Position numbers and translations under genes: made by a program
Shown: positions 30,694 through 39,960 of the stretch, piece after piece
How positions within the stretch are numbered: the first letter of the stretch is position 1
How the letters are laid out: each line of letters opens with the position of its first letter
NCBI RefSeq assembly: GCF_001971785.1
Contig: NZ_CP019389.1
Coordinates: 1,685,001-1,749,000, forward strand
Reading direction: 5' to 3'
DNA: 64,000 nucleotides
Source of the DNA: Seonamhaeicola sp. S2-3
GTDB taxonomy: Bacteria > Bacteroidota > Bacteroidia > Flavobacteriales > Flavobacteriaceae
Notes under the pieces: generated by a model
What the model saw: only the letters and a program-made list of their open reading frames with translations
What the model was told of the DNA's origin: nothing
Database searches by the model: none

Positions 30694-31657
30694 TCAATTT
30701 GGTGCTAATATGAAAAAGAGCATCACCTTGGTATACAATAGGCGATTGGTTTACGTTAATAATATGTCCGGCATTAGGCGATTTTACAAAGTAATTTAGT
30801 TTACCGTAGGGGTCTGTAATATTGCCTAATAAATCTCCTTTTTTAACCGTAGAATTTATGTTAACAGCTGGTTTAAACATACCAGAATATTTAGCTCTTA
30901 TCCACTTGCTGTCTTTAATAAAAACGCAAGCTTTTTTAGGGCTAGAAGTCTTAAATTTAGAGTTAAGCATGCCTAAATGTTTAAGCACACGTTTAGAGCC
31001 ATTAACGCCAGAGTTGGTAACAATATCATCAATATGAAATGATTTTCCTCCTTCAAAAAGAAGTAATGGTTTGTTTAATTTGTAGCAAGCGTGCCTAAAG
31101 GATTTATTTAGGTTTTTAGAATATAAGACAAACGGAGCGCCAAATATTTTGGCAAGTTGTTTTAATTCTATATTACCTTCAGCCACACGAATTTGAGGAG
31201 CATTAAACCTGCCCGAACCACCCGTATGGAAATCTATAATATAATCTACGTGCGGTACCACATCATTAATTAATTTATATGCAACTCTGCTAGCTAAAGA
31301 GCCTTTAAGACTTCCGGGGAACACTCTGTTTAAATCTCTTCCGTCTGGAAATTCTCTAGACAGGTTAATAAAACCAAAAATATTGATAACTGGAATGCAA
31401 ATAATAGTACCACGTTTAGGTTTATTTATGCCCTTTGCTACTAATTGACGAACAATTTCTACACCGTTAACTTCATCACCATGAATACCAGCTGTAAACA
31501 ATACGGTTGGTCCGGGTTTTTTAGAGCGTTCAATAATAACAGGAACATTAACTGATGTTGAGGTATGTAAATTAGCTACATCAAAATTTACTTCTTTGCT
31601 TTCTCCTGGAGCTATAGTTTCATTAAGTATGGTTAAGATGTCTTTTTCAATACTCAT
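30680..31657 (-). CDS. Succinylglutamate desuccinylase/aspartoacylase-family deacylase
   Basis: A 325-residue zinc hydrolase of the AstE/AspA branch of the M14 carboxypeptidase fold. Zinc ligands are in 'FTAGIHGDEVNGVEIVRQL' (His and Glu) and a later His in 'VDYIIDFHTGGSGRFNAPQI'. 'GRDLNRVFPGS' is the substrate-carboxylate arginine segment. The C-terminal quarter ('SPNAGHIINVNQSPIVYQGD') is a beta domain. It lies 25 bases after rimK and overlaps the MTHFS gene. Family members next to RimK and RimB are thought to act on N-acylated or glutamyl amino-acid products, but the substrate here is unproven. Confidence 0.88.
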   Translation of the reverse strand: MSIEKDILTILNETIAPGESKEVNFDVANLHTSTSVNVPVIIERSKKPGPTVLFTAGIHGDEVNGVEIVRQLVAKGINKPKRGTIICIPVINIFGFINLSREFPDGRDLNRVFPGSLKGSLASRVAYKLINDVVPHVDYIIDFHTGGSGRFNAPQIRVAEGNIELKQLAKIFGAPFVLYSKNLNKSFRHACYKLNKPLLLFEGGKSFHIDDIVTNSGVNGSKRVLKHLGMLNSKFKTSSPKKACVFIKDSKWIRAKYSGMFKPAVNINSTVKKGDLLGNITDPYGKLNYFVKSPNAGHIINVNQSPIVYQGDALFHISTKLNDKN

Positions 31658-31682
31658 ATGTTAATTACATTCTGTTATAGAC

Positions 31683-32558
31683 TTAGTGTCTGTTTCTTTC
31701 AATATAGGTAATTATACTTCTAGCAATATTTTTACCAGTTGCGGTTTCAATGCCTTCTAAACCTGGTGTAGAGTTTACTTCTAAAAGTAACGGGCCTCTG
31801 CCAGATTGTAGCATGTCTACACCGCAAACAGGGAGTTTTAAAGCTCTAGAAGCTTTCATGGCAACTTGTATTTCTGCTTCGCTAAGTTTTACAATTTCTG
31901 CACTGCCACCTCGGTGTAGGTTAGATCTAAATTCGCCTTCTTTTCCTTGTCGTTTCATAGCACCCACTACGTGGCCGTCAACAATTAGGGCACGTAAATC
32001 GGCGCCTTTGGCCTCGGCAATATATTCTTGAACAAGTGCTCGTGCTTGTAAGCCATTAAAAGCTTCTAATACAGATTCTGCTGCATTTTTGGTTTCGGCT
32101 AAAACAACACCTAAACCTTGTGTACCCTCTAATAGTTTAATAATTACAGGTGTGCCACCTACATGCGATAACACTTTTTCAATATCTCTAGAGTAGTTAG
32201 TAAACACTGTTTTAGGCATGCCAATACCCGCTTTAGAAAGCCGTTGAAAGCTACGTAATTTATCTCTTGAGCGAATAATAGCATCTGAAGTAACCGATGT
32301 AAAAACATTCATCATTTCAAATTGCCGTACAACAGCACACCCAAAAAAAGTTACAGAAGCGCCAATTCTAGGAATGATAGCATCAACGTAATCTAAATAA
32401 CGGTCTTTATAATATATGGTTGGCTTTTCTTTTTCTATTATAAGGTCGCATTTTAACGGGTCTATTACTTCCATGTCATGGCCTCTGTTTTCGCCCTCTT
32501 CAATAAGCCTAATTGTAGAATACAAGTTAGCGTTTCTAGAAAGAATAACTATGTTCAT
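31683..32558 (-). CDS. rimK: RimK-family ATP-grasp glutamate ligase
   Basis: A 291-residue ATP-grasp enzyme. RimK adds glutamate to the C-terminus of ribosomal protein S6, and relatives make poly-glutamate or modify other proteins or cofactors. Seen motifs: N-terminal '[20 protein letters not shown]', the ATP-grasp '[20 protein letters not shown]' containing the P-loop-like glycine segment, '[19 protein letters not shown]', and the magnesium-binding '[17 protein letters not shown]'. Length is close to E. coli RimK (300). Its start overlaps the end of the RimB gene by 23 bases, and a deacylase follows: the same partnership as the ribosome-modifying Rim system. Confidence 0.9.
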   Translation of the reverse strand: MNIVILSRNANLYSTIRLIEEGENRGHDMEVIDPLKCDLIIEKEKPTIYYKDRYLDYVDAIIPRIGASVTFFGCAVVRQFEMMNVFTSVTSDAIIRSRDKLRSFQRLSKAGIGMPKTVFTNYSRDIEKVLSHVGGTPVIIKLLEGTQGLGVVLAETKNAAESVLEAFNGLQARALVQEYIAEAKGADLRALIVDGHVVGAMKRQGKEGEFRSNLHRGGSAEIVKLSEAEIQVAMKASRALKLPVCGVDMLQSGRGPLLLEVNSTPGLEGIETATGKNIARSIITYIERNRH

Positions 32559-32979
32559 ATGGTTTGGTATTATAAGAAACGTTTTCTAAATCTACATCAA
32601 CTATAAATTTTTTACTTAGAAATTGCCTGCCTATTAAAACGGGAAACCTCATATCGTCTCTAGTGCTTAAAGTTAAGTTAATCTTGTAGGTTTTGCCAAA
32701 AAAAATAGCATCAGATTTCACCTTATATCTATTTTCTTTAAAACCATTACTGCTTTTTACGTTTGTTAAAGAATAAGATTCAAAAATAATTTCGGTTTTA
32801 CCAAAGTTTTGATGCACATCGCTATTAAAAATACAAAGTAAAGCGTGGTCTATTTCTATAATTTCAGAACAATGAATTGCAGAGGTGTATGCACCTGTAT
32901 CTATTTTAACATCAATATTGTAGAGTTCCAGTTTAGGAAAATCTATTTTGTCAATTCTCCCAATAATTTTTTTATTCAT
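32536..32979 (-). CDS. RimB-type retropepsin-like ATP-dependent protease
   Basis: A 147-residue retropepsin-fold protein of the COG4067 ('ATP-dependent zinc protease', RimB) family. It has the single active-site motif '[17 protein letters not shown]' and the C-terminal '[19 protein letters not shown]', as in the 'R.P.L.GR..L...F.VD' family pattern. I start it at the ATG at 32979; a TTG 24 bases upstream would add eight residues lacking support. RimB in Pseudomonas cleaves glutamate tails added by RimK to S6, so ligase and protease form a modification-trimming pair. The gene overlaps rimK by 23 bases and is divergent from uvrC. Confidence 0.85.
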   Translation of the reverse strand: MNKKIIGRIDKIDFPKLELYNIDVKIDTGAYTSAIHCSEIIEIDHALLCIFNSDVHQNFGKTEIIFESYSLTNVKSSNGFKENRYKVKSDAIFFGKTYKINLTLSTRDDMRFPVLIGRQFLSKKFIVDVDLENVSYNTKPYEHSYSF

Positions 32980-33068
32980 TAGCGGTTTTAAAAAGTGGCG
33001 CAATGTAGTAAATAAGTCAATGCAAAATTTTAGTTTTATTAAAATTTAATCATACAAAATTTAATAAT

Positions 33069-33076
33069 TACCTTTG
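33069..33076 (+). promoter_or_regulatory. -7 box immediately before uvrC
   Basis: TACCTTTG matches TAnnTTTG and ends five bases before the uvrC ATG. If used, transcription would begin at about the start codon. The same arrangement occurs before panD. Confidence 0.5.
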
Positions 33077-33081
33077 AGATA

Positions 33082-34881
33082 ATGGATGAACCTACCCTAG
33101 ATATTCAGCTAAAAACATTGCCCAATGCACCGGGCGTGTATCAGTATTTTGATGCAGAAGGTACTATTATTTATGTGGGAAAAGCCAAAAACTTAAAAAA
33201 ACGCGTAAGTTCTTATTTTACCAAAACACATGATAATGGTAAAACCAGGGTGTTGGTTAAAAAGATTGCCAAAATTAAGCACATTGTTGTAGAAACCGAA
33301 ACCGATGCTTTGTTGCTAGAAAACAACTTAATAAAAAAGCATAAGCCACGGTATAATGTCATGCTGAAAGACGACAAATCTTACCCGTGGATTTGTATTA
33401 AAAACGAGCGTTTTCCAAGGGTTTTTTCTACCAGAAGGGTTTTTAAAAATGGCGGCGAGTACTTTGGGCCATACACTAGCGGAAAAACAGTGCATACCTT
33501 GTTAGATTTAATAAAAGGTTTATATCCGTTGCGTACATGTAATTATGATTTAGCTGCCGAAAAAATTGAGGCAGGTAAATATAAAGTGTGTTTAGAATAT
33601 CATTTAGGGAACTGTAAAGGTGCTTGTGAAGGAAAAGAAACCGAAGTAGAATACAGTAAAAATATAAAAGCTATAAGGCAAATTTTAAAAGGTAATTTTA
33701 AAGATTCTCTACAACAATTTAAAAGACAAATGAAACAACTTGCAGAAGACATGTTGTTTGAAGAGGCTCAAAAAATAAAAGAAAAAATTGAAGTTTTAGA
33801 AAACTATCAAGCACGTTCTACCATAGTAAACCCTAAAATTAGTAATGTAGATGTGTTTTCTATTATGAGTGATGAAACCTATGGTTACGTGAATTTTTTA
33901 CAATTATCTTACGGTTCTATTATAAGATCGCATACTTTAGAAATTAAAAAGAAATTAGAAGAAACCGATAAAGAATTGTTAGAGTTAGCTATAACCGAAA
34001 TTAGGCAGCGGTTTCATTCAAATTCAAAAGAAATTTATGTGCCTTTTGAGGTTGATATAGGTGAAAATATTAAAGTAACCATCCCTAAACTAGGCGATAA
34101 AAAACACATTCTAGATTTATCGCTTCGCAATGCGAAATATTATAGAATAGAGCGTTTTAAGCAAGATAAAATTGTAGATCCAGATAGGCATGCTAACCGT
34201 ATTATGGCACAAATGAAGGCCGATTTACGTTTATACGAAGAACCACGCCATATAGAATGTTTTGATAATTCAAACATACAAGGAACTAATCCTGTAGCTG
34301 CCTGTGTAGTGTTTAAAAACGGAAAACCTAGTAAAAAAGATTACCGTCATTTTAATATAAAAACGGTTGAAGGACCAGATGATTTTGCCTCTATGGAAGA
34401 GGTGGTTTACAGGCGTTATAAACGTTTGTTAGATGAAGATAAGCCTTTGCCTCAACTTATAATTATTGATGGAGGTAAGGGGCAACTCTCTTCAGCCTTA
34501 AAAAGTTTAGATATTTTAGGGTTAAGAGGTAAAATAGCCATTATAGGAATTGCTAAACGTTTAGAAGAATTATACTATCCAAATGATCCAATTCCTTTAT
34601 ATTTAGACAAGAAAAGTGAAACATTAAAAATTATTCAGCAATTGCGTAATGAAGCGCACCGTTTTGGTATTGAACATCACCGTAATAAGCGCAGCAAAAG
34701 TGCGTTAAATACAGAGTTAGAAACCATTCCAGGTATTGGTGAAAAAACGGTGGTAGAGTTGCTAAAACATTTCAAATCGGCTAAACGGGTAGCTAATGCT
34801 AAGTTAGATGAACTAGAGGCTGTAATTGGAGTGTCAAGAGCAGAAAAGGTTTATAATCATTATCATGTAAAACAAATTTAA
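33082..34881 (+). CDS. uvrC: Excinuclease ABC subunit C
   Basis: A 599-residue nuclease making the dual incision in nucleotide-excision repair. The N-terminal GIY-YIG domain is 'LPNAPGVYQYFDAEGTIIYV' followed by GKAKNLKKRVSSYF; the four-cysteine-like patch 'CLEYHLGNCKGACEGK' and a UVR motif ('FEEAQKIKEKIEVLENYQ', UvrB interaction) follow; the RNase H-like endonuclease has 'ECFDNSNIQGTNPVAACVVF' and 'PQLIIIDGGKGQLSSAL'; a helix-hairpin-helix pair closes the protein ('IPGIGEKTVVELLKHF'). All expected domains are present at normal length. The patatin gene follows after three bases. Confidence 0.98.
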   Translation: MDEPTLDIQLKTLPNAPGVYQYFDAEGTIIYVGKAKNLKKRVSSYFTKTHDNGKTRVLVKKIAKIKHIVVETETDALLLENNLIKKHKPRYNVMLKDDKSYPWICIKNERFPRVFSTRRVFKNGGEYFGPYTSGKTVHTLLDLIKGLYPLRTCNYDLAAEKIEAGKYKVCLEYHLGNCKGACEGKETEVEYSKNIKAIRQILKGNFKDSLQQFKRQMKQLAEDMLFEEAQKIKEKIEVLENYQARSTIVNPKISNVDVFSIMSDETYGYVNFLQLSYGSIIRSHTLEIKKKLEETDKELLELAITEIRQRFHSNSKEIYVPFEVDIGENIKVTIPKLGDKKHILDLSLRNAKYYRIERFKQDKIVDPDRHANRIMAQMKADLRLYEEPRHIECFDNSNIQGTNPVAACVVFKNGKPSKKDYRHFNIKTVEGPDDFASMEEVVYRRYKRLLDEDKPLPQLIIIDGGKGQLSSALKSLDILGLRGKIAIIGIAKRLEELYYPNDPIPLYLDKKSETLKIIQQLRNEAHRFGIEHHRNKRSKSALNTELETIPGIGEKTVVELLKHFKSAKRVANAKLDELEAVIGVSRAEKVYNHYHVKQI

Positions 34882-34884
34882 AAC

Positions 34885-37128
34885 TTGAAAAAACAAAGCT
34901 TTATATTTCTAGTATTCCTTCTTGTTTTCGTTTCCGCGAAAGCGCAAATTTATACACAAGAAAAAGAAACTAAAAAAGTAGGTTTGGTTTTAAGTGGTGG
35001 TGGCGCCAAAGGTTTAGCGCATATTGGCGTGTTAAAAGTTATTGATAGTTTAGGTGTAAAAGTAGATTATGTAGCAGGAACTAGTATGGGGGCTATTGTT
35101 GGGGCGTTGTACGCTTCTGGGTACTCTGGTAAACAGCTAGACTCTATTTTTAGGGTAGCCGATTTTGAAAATATTATTATTGATAACTTACCCCGAGCAT
35201 CAAAAGGTTTTTTTGAAAGGAATAACGATGAAAAATATGCTGTAAAACTGCCTTTTAATGATTATAAGTTAAAGTTACCTTCAGCACTATCAAAAGGACA
35301 AAACACATACAATTATTTATTAAAATTATTGCTTCATGTTAATAATGTAGAAGATTTTAGTGAACTGCCTATACCGTTTTTTTGTATTGCTACTAATATA
35401 GAAACAGGCAAACAAGTCATGCTAGAAAAAGGTAATTTAACTCAAAGTGTTATGGCTAGTGGAGCATTACCAACCCTGTTTCAGCCTGTTACTTTAAATA
35501 ATCAACTTTTAATTGATGGAGGTGTTGTAAATAATTATCCAATTGATGAGCTTAGAGCAAAAGGTATGGATGTTATTATTGGGGTAGATGTACAAGATGG
35601 ACTCATGGATAAAAATGAATTAACATCGGCTCCAGATGTATTGCTTCAAATTAGCAATTTCAGAACTATAAAAGATATGGAGGTAAAGTCTAAAAAAACA
35701 GACATTTACATAAAACCAAATATTAAAAATTACAACGTCGTGTCTTTTGATGCAGCAAAACAAATAGTAAATTTAGGTAGTGTAGCAGCGTTAAAAAAAC
35801 AAGAGGAGTTGAAAGCCTTAATTGAAAAGCAGACTAAAAATACTAATAAAACCCAGTTAAAACCTTATGTAAAAGATAGTGTTGTTATTAATGAAATTTC
35901 AATAAAAGGTTTAAAAAACTATACTAGAGCTTATGTTTTAGGTAAGTTAAAAATTAAAAGTAATACAAAAATTAGCTATTCTGACTTAATAGAGGGCGTT
36001 AACAATTTAATTGCAACAGAAAATTTTGATTCGTTTGAATATCAATTAAAATCATCAGAAAATGATGGTTTCAATTTTCATGCTAACTTAAAAGAAGCAG
36101 AAATAACTACATTTTTTAAGTTTGGAGTACACTATGATAACTTATACAAAAGTGGAGCTATAGCAAATATTACTAAAAAAAGATTTTTGTTCAATAATGA
36201 TATCGCTTCCTTAGATGTGGTGTTAGGAGATAATGTTAGATATAATTTTGAATATTTAATAGATAAAGGTTTTTATTGGAGTATTGGTTTACGTTCTAGA
36301 TTTAATAATTTTAATAGAAATATAAGTGCACAATTGTTATTAGATGATTCTGAAATTGATGCTATGGGCTTAAATAAAATTGATGTTGAATTGCAAGACC
36401 AAACCAATCAATTCTATTTGCAAACCCTTTTTAGAAAAGATTTTGCTTTAAGTATTGGGGCAGAACACAAGCGCTTAGAAATAAGCTCTGAGACACTAGC
36501 TACTGATGATGAAGACGAAGACTTTATTTTTGAAAGTACAGATTATGTTAGTTTTTTTGGTGGACTTAAACTAGATACGTATGATGATAAATACTTCCCC
36601 AAAAAAGGCATATATTTTAATGGCGATATACATGCTTATCTTTATGCTTCTCGTTTTAACAATAGTTTTGAACCGTTTTCAATAGCTAAGGTAGATATGG
36701 GTTATGCGCTTAGTTTATCAAATAAATTGGCGTTTAATATACAAACTAGCGGTGGGTTTAAATTAGGAGATAAAACCACACAAACCTTAGATTTTTCTCT
36801 GGGTGGTTATGGCAATAATTTAATAAACAATTTTATTCCCTTTTTGGGGTATGATTTTATTTCACTATCTGGTAATAGTTACGTAAAAGTTTATGCAGGA
36901 TTAGATTATGAAGTTTATAAAAAACACCATATTACTTTAGAAGGCAATTGGGCAAATGTTGAAGATGATATTTTTGATTCTGGAAATTGGCTTTCGCTTC
37001 CAGACTACAGAGGGTATGCTTTAGGTTATGCCATAGATACCTTTTTAGGCCCCGTTCAAGCTAAATATAGTTTCTCTCCAGAAAGCAAAAAAGGTATTTT
37101 GTATATAAATTTAGGATTTTGGTTTTAA
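34885..37128 (+). CDS. Patatin-like phospholipase fused to POTRA and outer-membrane barrel (type Vd-like)
   Basis: A 747-residue protein with a signal peptide (1-21, ending AKAQ). The patatin domain has the oxyanion loop GGGAKG (38-43), the nucleophile elbow GTSMG (Ser67) and the dyad Asp in DGG (Asp211): all catalytic elements are intact. A POTRA-like segment lies at about 310-390 ('VINEISIKGLKNYTRAYVLG') and a beta-barrel of the surface-antigen/BamA type fills about 400-747. This order is that of type Vd autotransporters such as PlpD and FplA. The start is TTG three bases after uvrC; no ATG is available before the signal peptide. The substrate would be phospholipid, at the outer membrane or outside. 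Confidence 0.9.
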   Translation: MKKQSFIFLVFLLVFVSAKAQIYTQEKETKKVGLVLSGGGAKGLAHIGVLKVIDSLGVKVDYVAGTSMGAIVGALYASGYSGKQLDSIFRVADFENIIIDNLPRASKGFFERNNDEKYAVKLPFNDYKLKLPSALSKGQNTYNYLLKLLLHVNNVEDFSELPIPFFCIATNIETGKQVMLEKGNLTQSVMASGALPTLFQPVTLNNQLLIDGGVVNNYPIDELRAKGMDVIIGVDVQDGLMDKNELTSAPDVLLQISNFRTIKDMEVKSKKTDIYIKPNIKNYNVVSFDAAKQIVNLGSVAALKKQEELKALIEKQTKNTNKTQLKPYVKDSVVINEISIKGLKNYTRAYVLGKLKIKSNTKISYSDLIEGVNNLIATENFDSFEYQLKSSENDGFNFHANLKEAEITTFFKFGVHYDNLYKSGAIANITKKRFLFNNDIASLDVVLGDNVRYNFEYLIDKGFYWSIGLRSRFNNFNRNISAQLLLDDSEIDAMGLNKIDVELQDQTNQFYLQTLFRKDFALSIGAEHKRLEISSETLATDDEDEDFIFESTDYVSFFGGLKLDTYDDKYFPKKGIYFNGDIHAYLYASRFNNSFEPFSIAKVDMGYALSLSNKLAFNIQTSGGFKLGDKTTQTLDFSLGGYGNNLINNFIPFLGYDFISLSGNSYVKVYAGLDYEVYKKHHITLEGNWANVEDDIFDSGNWLSLPDYRGYALGYAIDTFLGPVQAKYSFSPESKKGILYINLGFWF

Positions 37129-37330
37129 CGTATCGTTAAGGAGTTTTTTTATTTATTTTATCGATATTTGTAAGGATATGAAGTTTTTCTTTAAAGACTT
37201 ATTACAATTTCTTCACTACCTTATCAAGAGAAATCCTGAATAAGCAGGCATTTTTGTATCTTTATATATAGTTGATATTTAAAGTTTTACAGCTTTTAGT
37301 ATTTCATTTTAACATTAAAATATTAAAAAA

Positions 37331-38488
37331 ATGCCTTTTTATCACAAATTAGGAAATATTCCGCATAAACGTCATATTCAATTTAAGAAACCAGACGGTA
37401 GTTTATATTATGAACAATTGTTTGGTACTATTGGTTTTGATGGTATGTATACCAATAGTTATCATGAGCAACGCCCCACGCAAGTAAAAGAAATCAAAAA
37501 ACAATACAGTGTTGCACCTAAAATAGCTCTTAAAAACAATATAAAATCATATCGTTTTAAAGGATTTCAAGTAACACCAGAAAACGATTTTTTAGAAAGC
37601 CGAAAAACAGTTTTACTAAACAATGATTGTGCTATTGTGTTAGCAGCACCAAAGCAATCTACCAAAAATTATTTCTACAAAAATACCGATGCCGATGAGC
37701 TTATATTCATCCATAAAGGCACTGGTAAATTACGCACCATGTTGGGTAATTTAAATTTTAAATACGGTGATTACCTTCTAATACCACGCGGTGTAATTTA
37801 TAAAATAGACTTTGATACTGAAGATAACAGGCTTTTCATTGTAGAATCTCACCGTCCCATTTATACGCCAAAACGCTATCGTAATTGGTTTGGGCAATTA
37901 CTAGAACACGCCCCCTTTTGTGAGCGCGATATTCGCAGACCCCAGGAGCTTGAAACCTATAACAAGAAAGGAGATTTTACCATTAAAGTAAAAAAACAGG
38001 GCGATATTATAGAAATGGTATATGCATCACATCCGTTCGATGTTGTTGGGTATGATGGGTATAATTATCCGTACGCCTTCTCAATTCATGATTTTGAACC
38101 CATTACAGGTCGTATTCATCAACCACCACCAGTACATCAAACTTTTGAAACCGATGCCTTTGTGGTATGTAGTTTTGTACCGCGTTTGTATGATTATCAT
38201 CCACTGTCAATTCCAGCACCATACAATCATAGCAACATAGATTCTGACGAGGTCTTGTATTATGTTGATGGCGATTTTATGAGTAGAAATGATGTAGAAG
38301 CTGGCCATATTTCACTACATCCGGCAGGTATTCCGCATGGGCCGCATCCAGGAGCAACAGAGCGCAGTATAGGTAAAGAAAAAACCGAAGAACTAGCTGT
38401 AATGGTAGATACGTTTAAACCATTAATGGTAACAGAAGAAGCCATGAAAATTGCCGATGAAAGCTACCATAAATCTTGGTTAGAGTAA
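37331..38488 (+). CDS. hmgA: Homogentisate 1,2-dioxygenase
   Basis: A 385-residue cupin enzyme opening the ring of homogentisate to maleylacetoacetate in tyrosine and phenylalanine breakdown. Iron-site segments are seen: 'LSIPAPYNHSNIDSDEVLYY' with His and Glu ligands, and 'HPAGIPHGPHPGATE' with the third His. The N-terminal cupin has 'DELIFIHKGTGKLRTMLGN'. It is slightly shorter than the human enzyme (445), normal for the bacterial Bacteroidetes branch. It is followed by 4-hydroxyphenylpyruvate dioxygenase, the preceding step, so the pair converts hydroxyphenylpyruvate to maleylacetoacetate. The later steps (isomerase, fumarylacetoacetase) are not in this window. Confidence 0.95.
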   Translation: MPFYHKLGNIPHKRHIQFKKPDGSLYYEQLFGTIGFDGMYTNSYHEQRPTQVKEIKKQYSVAPKIALKNNIKSYRFKGFQVTPENDFLESRKTVLLNNDCAIVLAAPKQSTKNYFYKNTDADELIFIHKGTGKLRTMLGNLNFKYGDYLLIPRGVIYKIDFDTEDNRLFIVESHRPIYTPKRYRNWFGQLLEHAPFCERDIRRPQELETYNKKGDFTIKVKKQGDIIEMVYASHPFDVVGYDGYNYPYAFSIHDFEPITGRIHQPPPVHQTFETDAFVVCSFVPRLYDYHPLSIPAPYNHSNIDSDEVLYYVDGDFMSRNDVEAGHISLHPAGIPHGPHPGATERSIGKEKTEELAVMVDTFKPLMVTEEAMKIADESYHKSWLE

Positions 38489-38496
38489 AATTATTA

Positions 38497-38568
38497 GAAG
38501 CTATTTCCCGCTATCCGCTGTATCTTTTTCTCGTACCTCAAAAAAGGATGCCGCTTCTATCGGGGCTA
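38497..38568. repeat. Imperfect palindromic intergenic repeat between hmgA and hppD
   Basis: About 72 bases: GCTATTTCCCGCTATCCGCT and a T-run on the left, AAAAAAGGATGCCGCTTCTA and CGGGGCTA on the right. The right arm reversed (TAGCCCCG...AGCGGCATCCTTTTTT) resembles the left arm, so a long imperfect hairpin can form around the CTCGTACCTC loop. It is more GC-rich than its surroundings. From general knowledge, copies of this string recur between genes in many flavobacteria. Confidence 0.65.
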
Positions 38569-38598
38569 AAACAATTCAACAAAAACAGATAAACTATT

Positions 38599-39759
38599 AT
38601 GAGTAAAAAAATAGAATCAGTAAACTACGGTTTAGAAAAAATATTTGAAGGTGCACAAGATTTTTTGCCACTTCTAGGAACAGATTATGTAGAACTTTAC
38701 GTTGGTAATGCAAAACAAGCAGCACATTATTACAAAACAGCATTTGGTTTTCAATCATACGCCTATAAAGGATTAGAAACAGGAAGTAAAGACACGGTAT
38801 CTTATGTGTTAAAACAAGATAAAATCCGTTTGGTTTTAACCACACCACTAAATTCTAAAAATCAAATAAATGAGCATATAGTAAAGCATGGCGATGGCTT
38901 AAAAGTAATAGCACTTTGGGTAGAAGATGCCAGAAAATCTTATGAAGAAACCACAAGTAGAGGGGCAAAATCTTATATAGAACCTCATGTGGAAACAGAT
39001 GAACATGGCGAGGTTGTAAAAGCTGGTATTTACACCTACGGAGAAACCGTGCATATGTTTATAGAGCGCAAAAACTACCACGGTGTTTTTATGCCTGGGT
39101 TTGTTGAGTGGAAATCAGATTATAAACCAGAACCTTTAGGTTTAAAATATGTAGACCACATGGTTGGTAACGTAGGTTGGGGACAAATGAATACTTGGGT
39201 TAAATGGTATGAAGATGTTATGGGTTTTGAAAACTTTTTGTCTTTTGATGATAAACAAATACACACAGAGTATTCGGCATTAATGAGTAAAGTAATGAGT
39301 AATGGCAACGGCCGTATAAAATTTCCAATAAATGAACCCGCTGAAGGCAAGAAAAAATCACAAATTGAAGAATATCTAGATTTTTATGAAAGTGCAGGTG
39401 TACAACATATAGCTGTAGCTACCGATGATATTATAGCAACCATAAAAGGTATGCGAGCAAGAGGTGTAGAATTTTTATCTACACCACCCGATGCTTATTA
39501 TGAAGCTGTGCCAGAGCGTTTATTAACGCACAATCATGAGCTGCGTGAAGATATTGAAATCCTAAAAAGTTTAGGAATTATGATTGACGCCGATGAAGAG
39601 GGTTACTTACTTCAAATTTTCACAAAGCCAGTACAAGACAGACCCACACTGTTTTTTGAAATAATTCAACGTATGGGTGCGCGTGGTTTTGGAGCAGGAA
39701 ACTTCAAAGCCCTTTTTGAGTCTATTGAAAGAGAGCAGGCTAAACGCGGCACTTTGTAA
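38599..39759 (+). CDS. hppD: 4-hydroxyphenylpyruvate dioxygenase
   Basis: A 386-residue non-heme iron enzyme of the vicinal-oxygen-chelate fold, making homogentisate from 4-hydroxyphenylpyruvate. Two VOC halves are visible. Iron ligands lie in 'LKYVDHMVGNVGWGQMNTWV' (His), 'AGVQHIAVATDDIIATI' (His) and 'RPTLFFEIIQRMGARGFGAG' (Glu), and the C-terminal 'GFGAGNFKALFESIEREQ' is the conserved lid helix. Length is typical. It is downstream of hmgA on the same strand, separated by a 110-base gap holding a hairpin repeat, and followed by a strong terminator, so the two form a tyrosine-degradation unit. Confidence 0.97.
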   Translation: MSKKIESVNYGLEKIFEGAQDFLPLLGTDYVELYVGNAKQAAHYYKTAFGFQSYAYKGLETGSKDTVSYVLKQDKIRLVLTTPLNSKNQINEHIVKHGDGLKVIALWVEDARKSYEETTSRGAKSYIEPHVETDEHGEVVKAGIYTYGETVHMFIERKNYHGVFMPGFVEWKSDYKPEPLGLKYVDHMVGNVGWGQMNTWVKWYEDVMGFENFLSFDDKQIHTEYSALMSKVMSNGNGRIKFPINEPAEGKKKSQIEEYLDFYESAGVQHIAVATDDIIATIKGMRARGVEFLSTPPDAYYEAVPERLLTHNHELREDIEILKSLGIMIDADEEGYLLQIFTKPVQDRPTLFFEIIQRMGARGFGAGNFKALFESIEREQAKRGTL

Positions 39760-39782
39760 AAACGTTTGTAAATGAATACGTT

Positions 39783-39819
39783 AAAAAACGCCTTCAGTGT
39801 ATTTTAGAAGGCGTTTTTT
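39783..39819 (+). terminator. Terminator after hppD
   Basis: A 13-bp perfect stem AAAAAACGCCTTC/GAAGGCGTTTTTT with an 11-base loop, 23 bases past the stop. Confidence 0.9.
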
Positions 39820-39877
39820 ATGTAACAAATTATCGTTAAGAACTTCTTACATAAAACAGGCTGTATTGTTTTTTTTA

Positions 39878-39885
39878 TATTTTTG
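39878..39885 (+). promoter_or_regulatory. -7 box upstream of the DUF3108-TDO-M23-pgi unit
   Basis: TATTTTTG matches TAnnTTTG, 75 bases before the DUF3108 ATG. The upstream sequence TATCGTTAAG (39831-39840) is shared with the region before hmgA. Confidence 0.5.
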
Positions 39886-39960
39886 GAATAGTAATTGTAA
39901 TTTCTTGGGTAAAAACAATAAATAAACGCTTAAGAAGTTAATTACATAACCCAACACGAA

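Noticed and set aside
37122-37160. TTAACG-TAT-CGTTAA plus a T-run after the patatin gene as a terminator
   Set aside because: The stem has only six pairs and GGAG interrupts the way to the T-run, so it is too weak to call.
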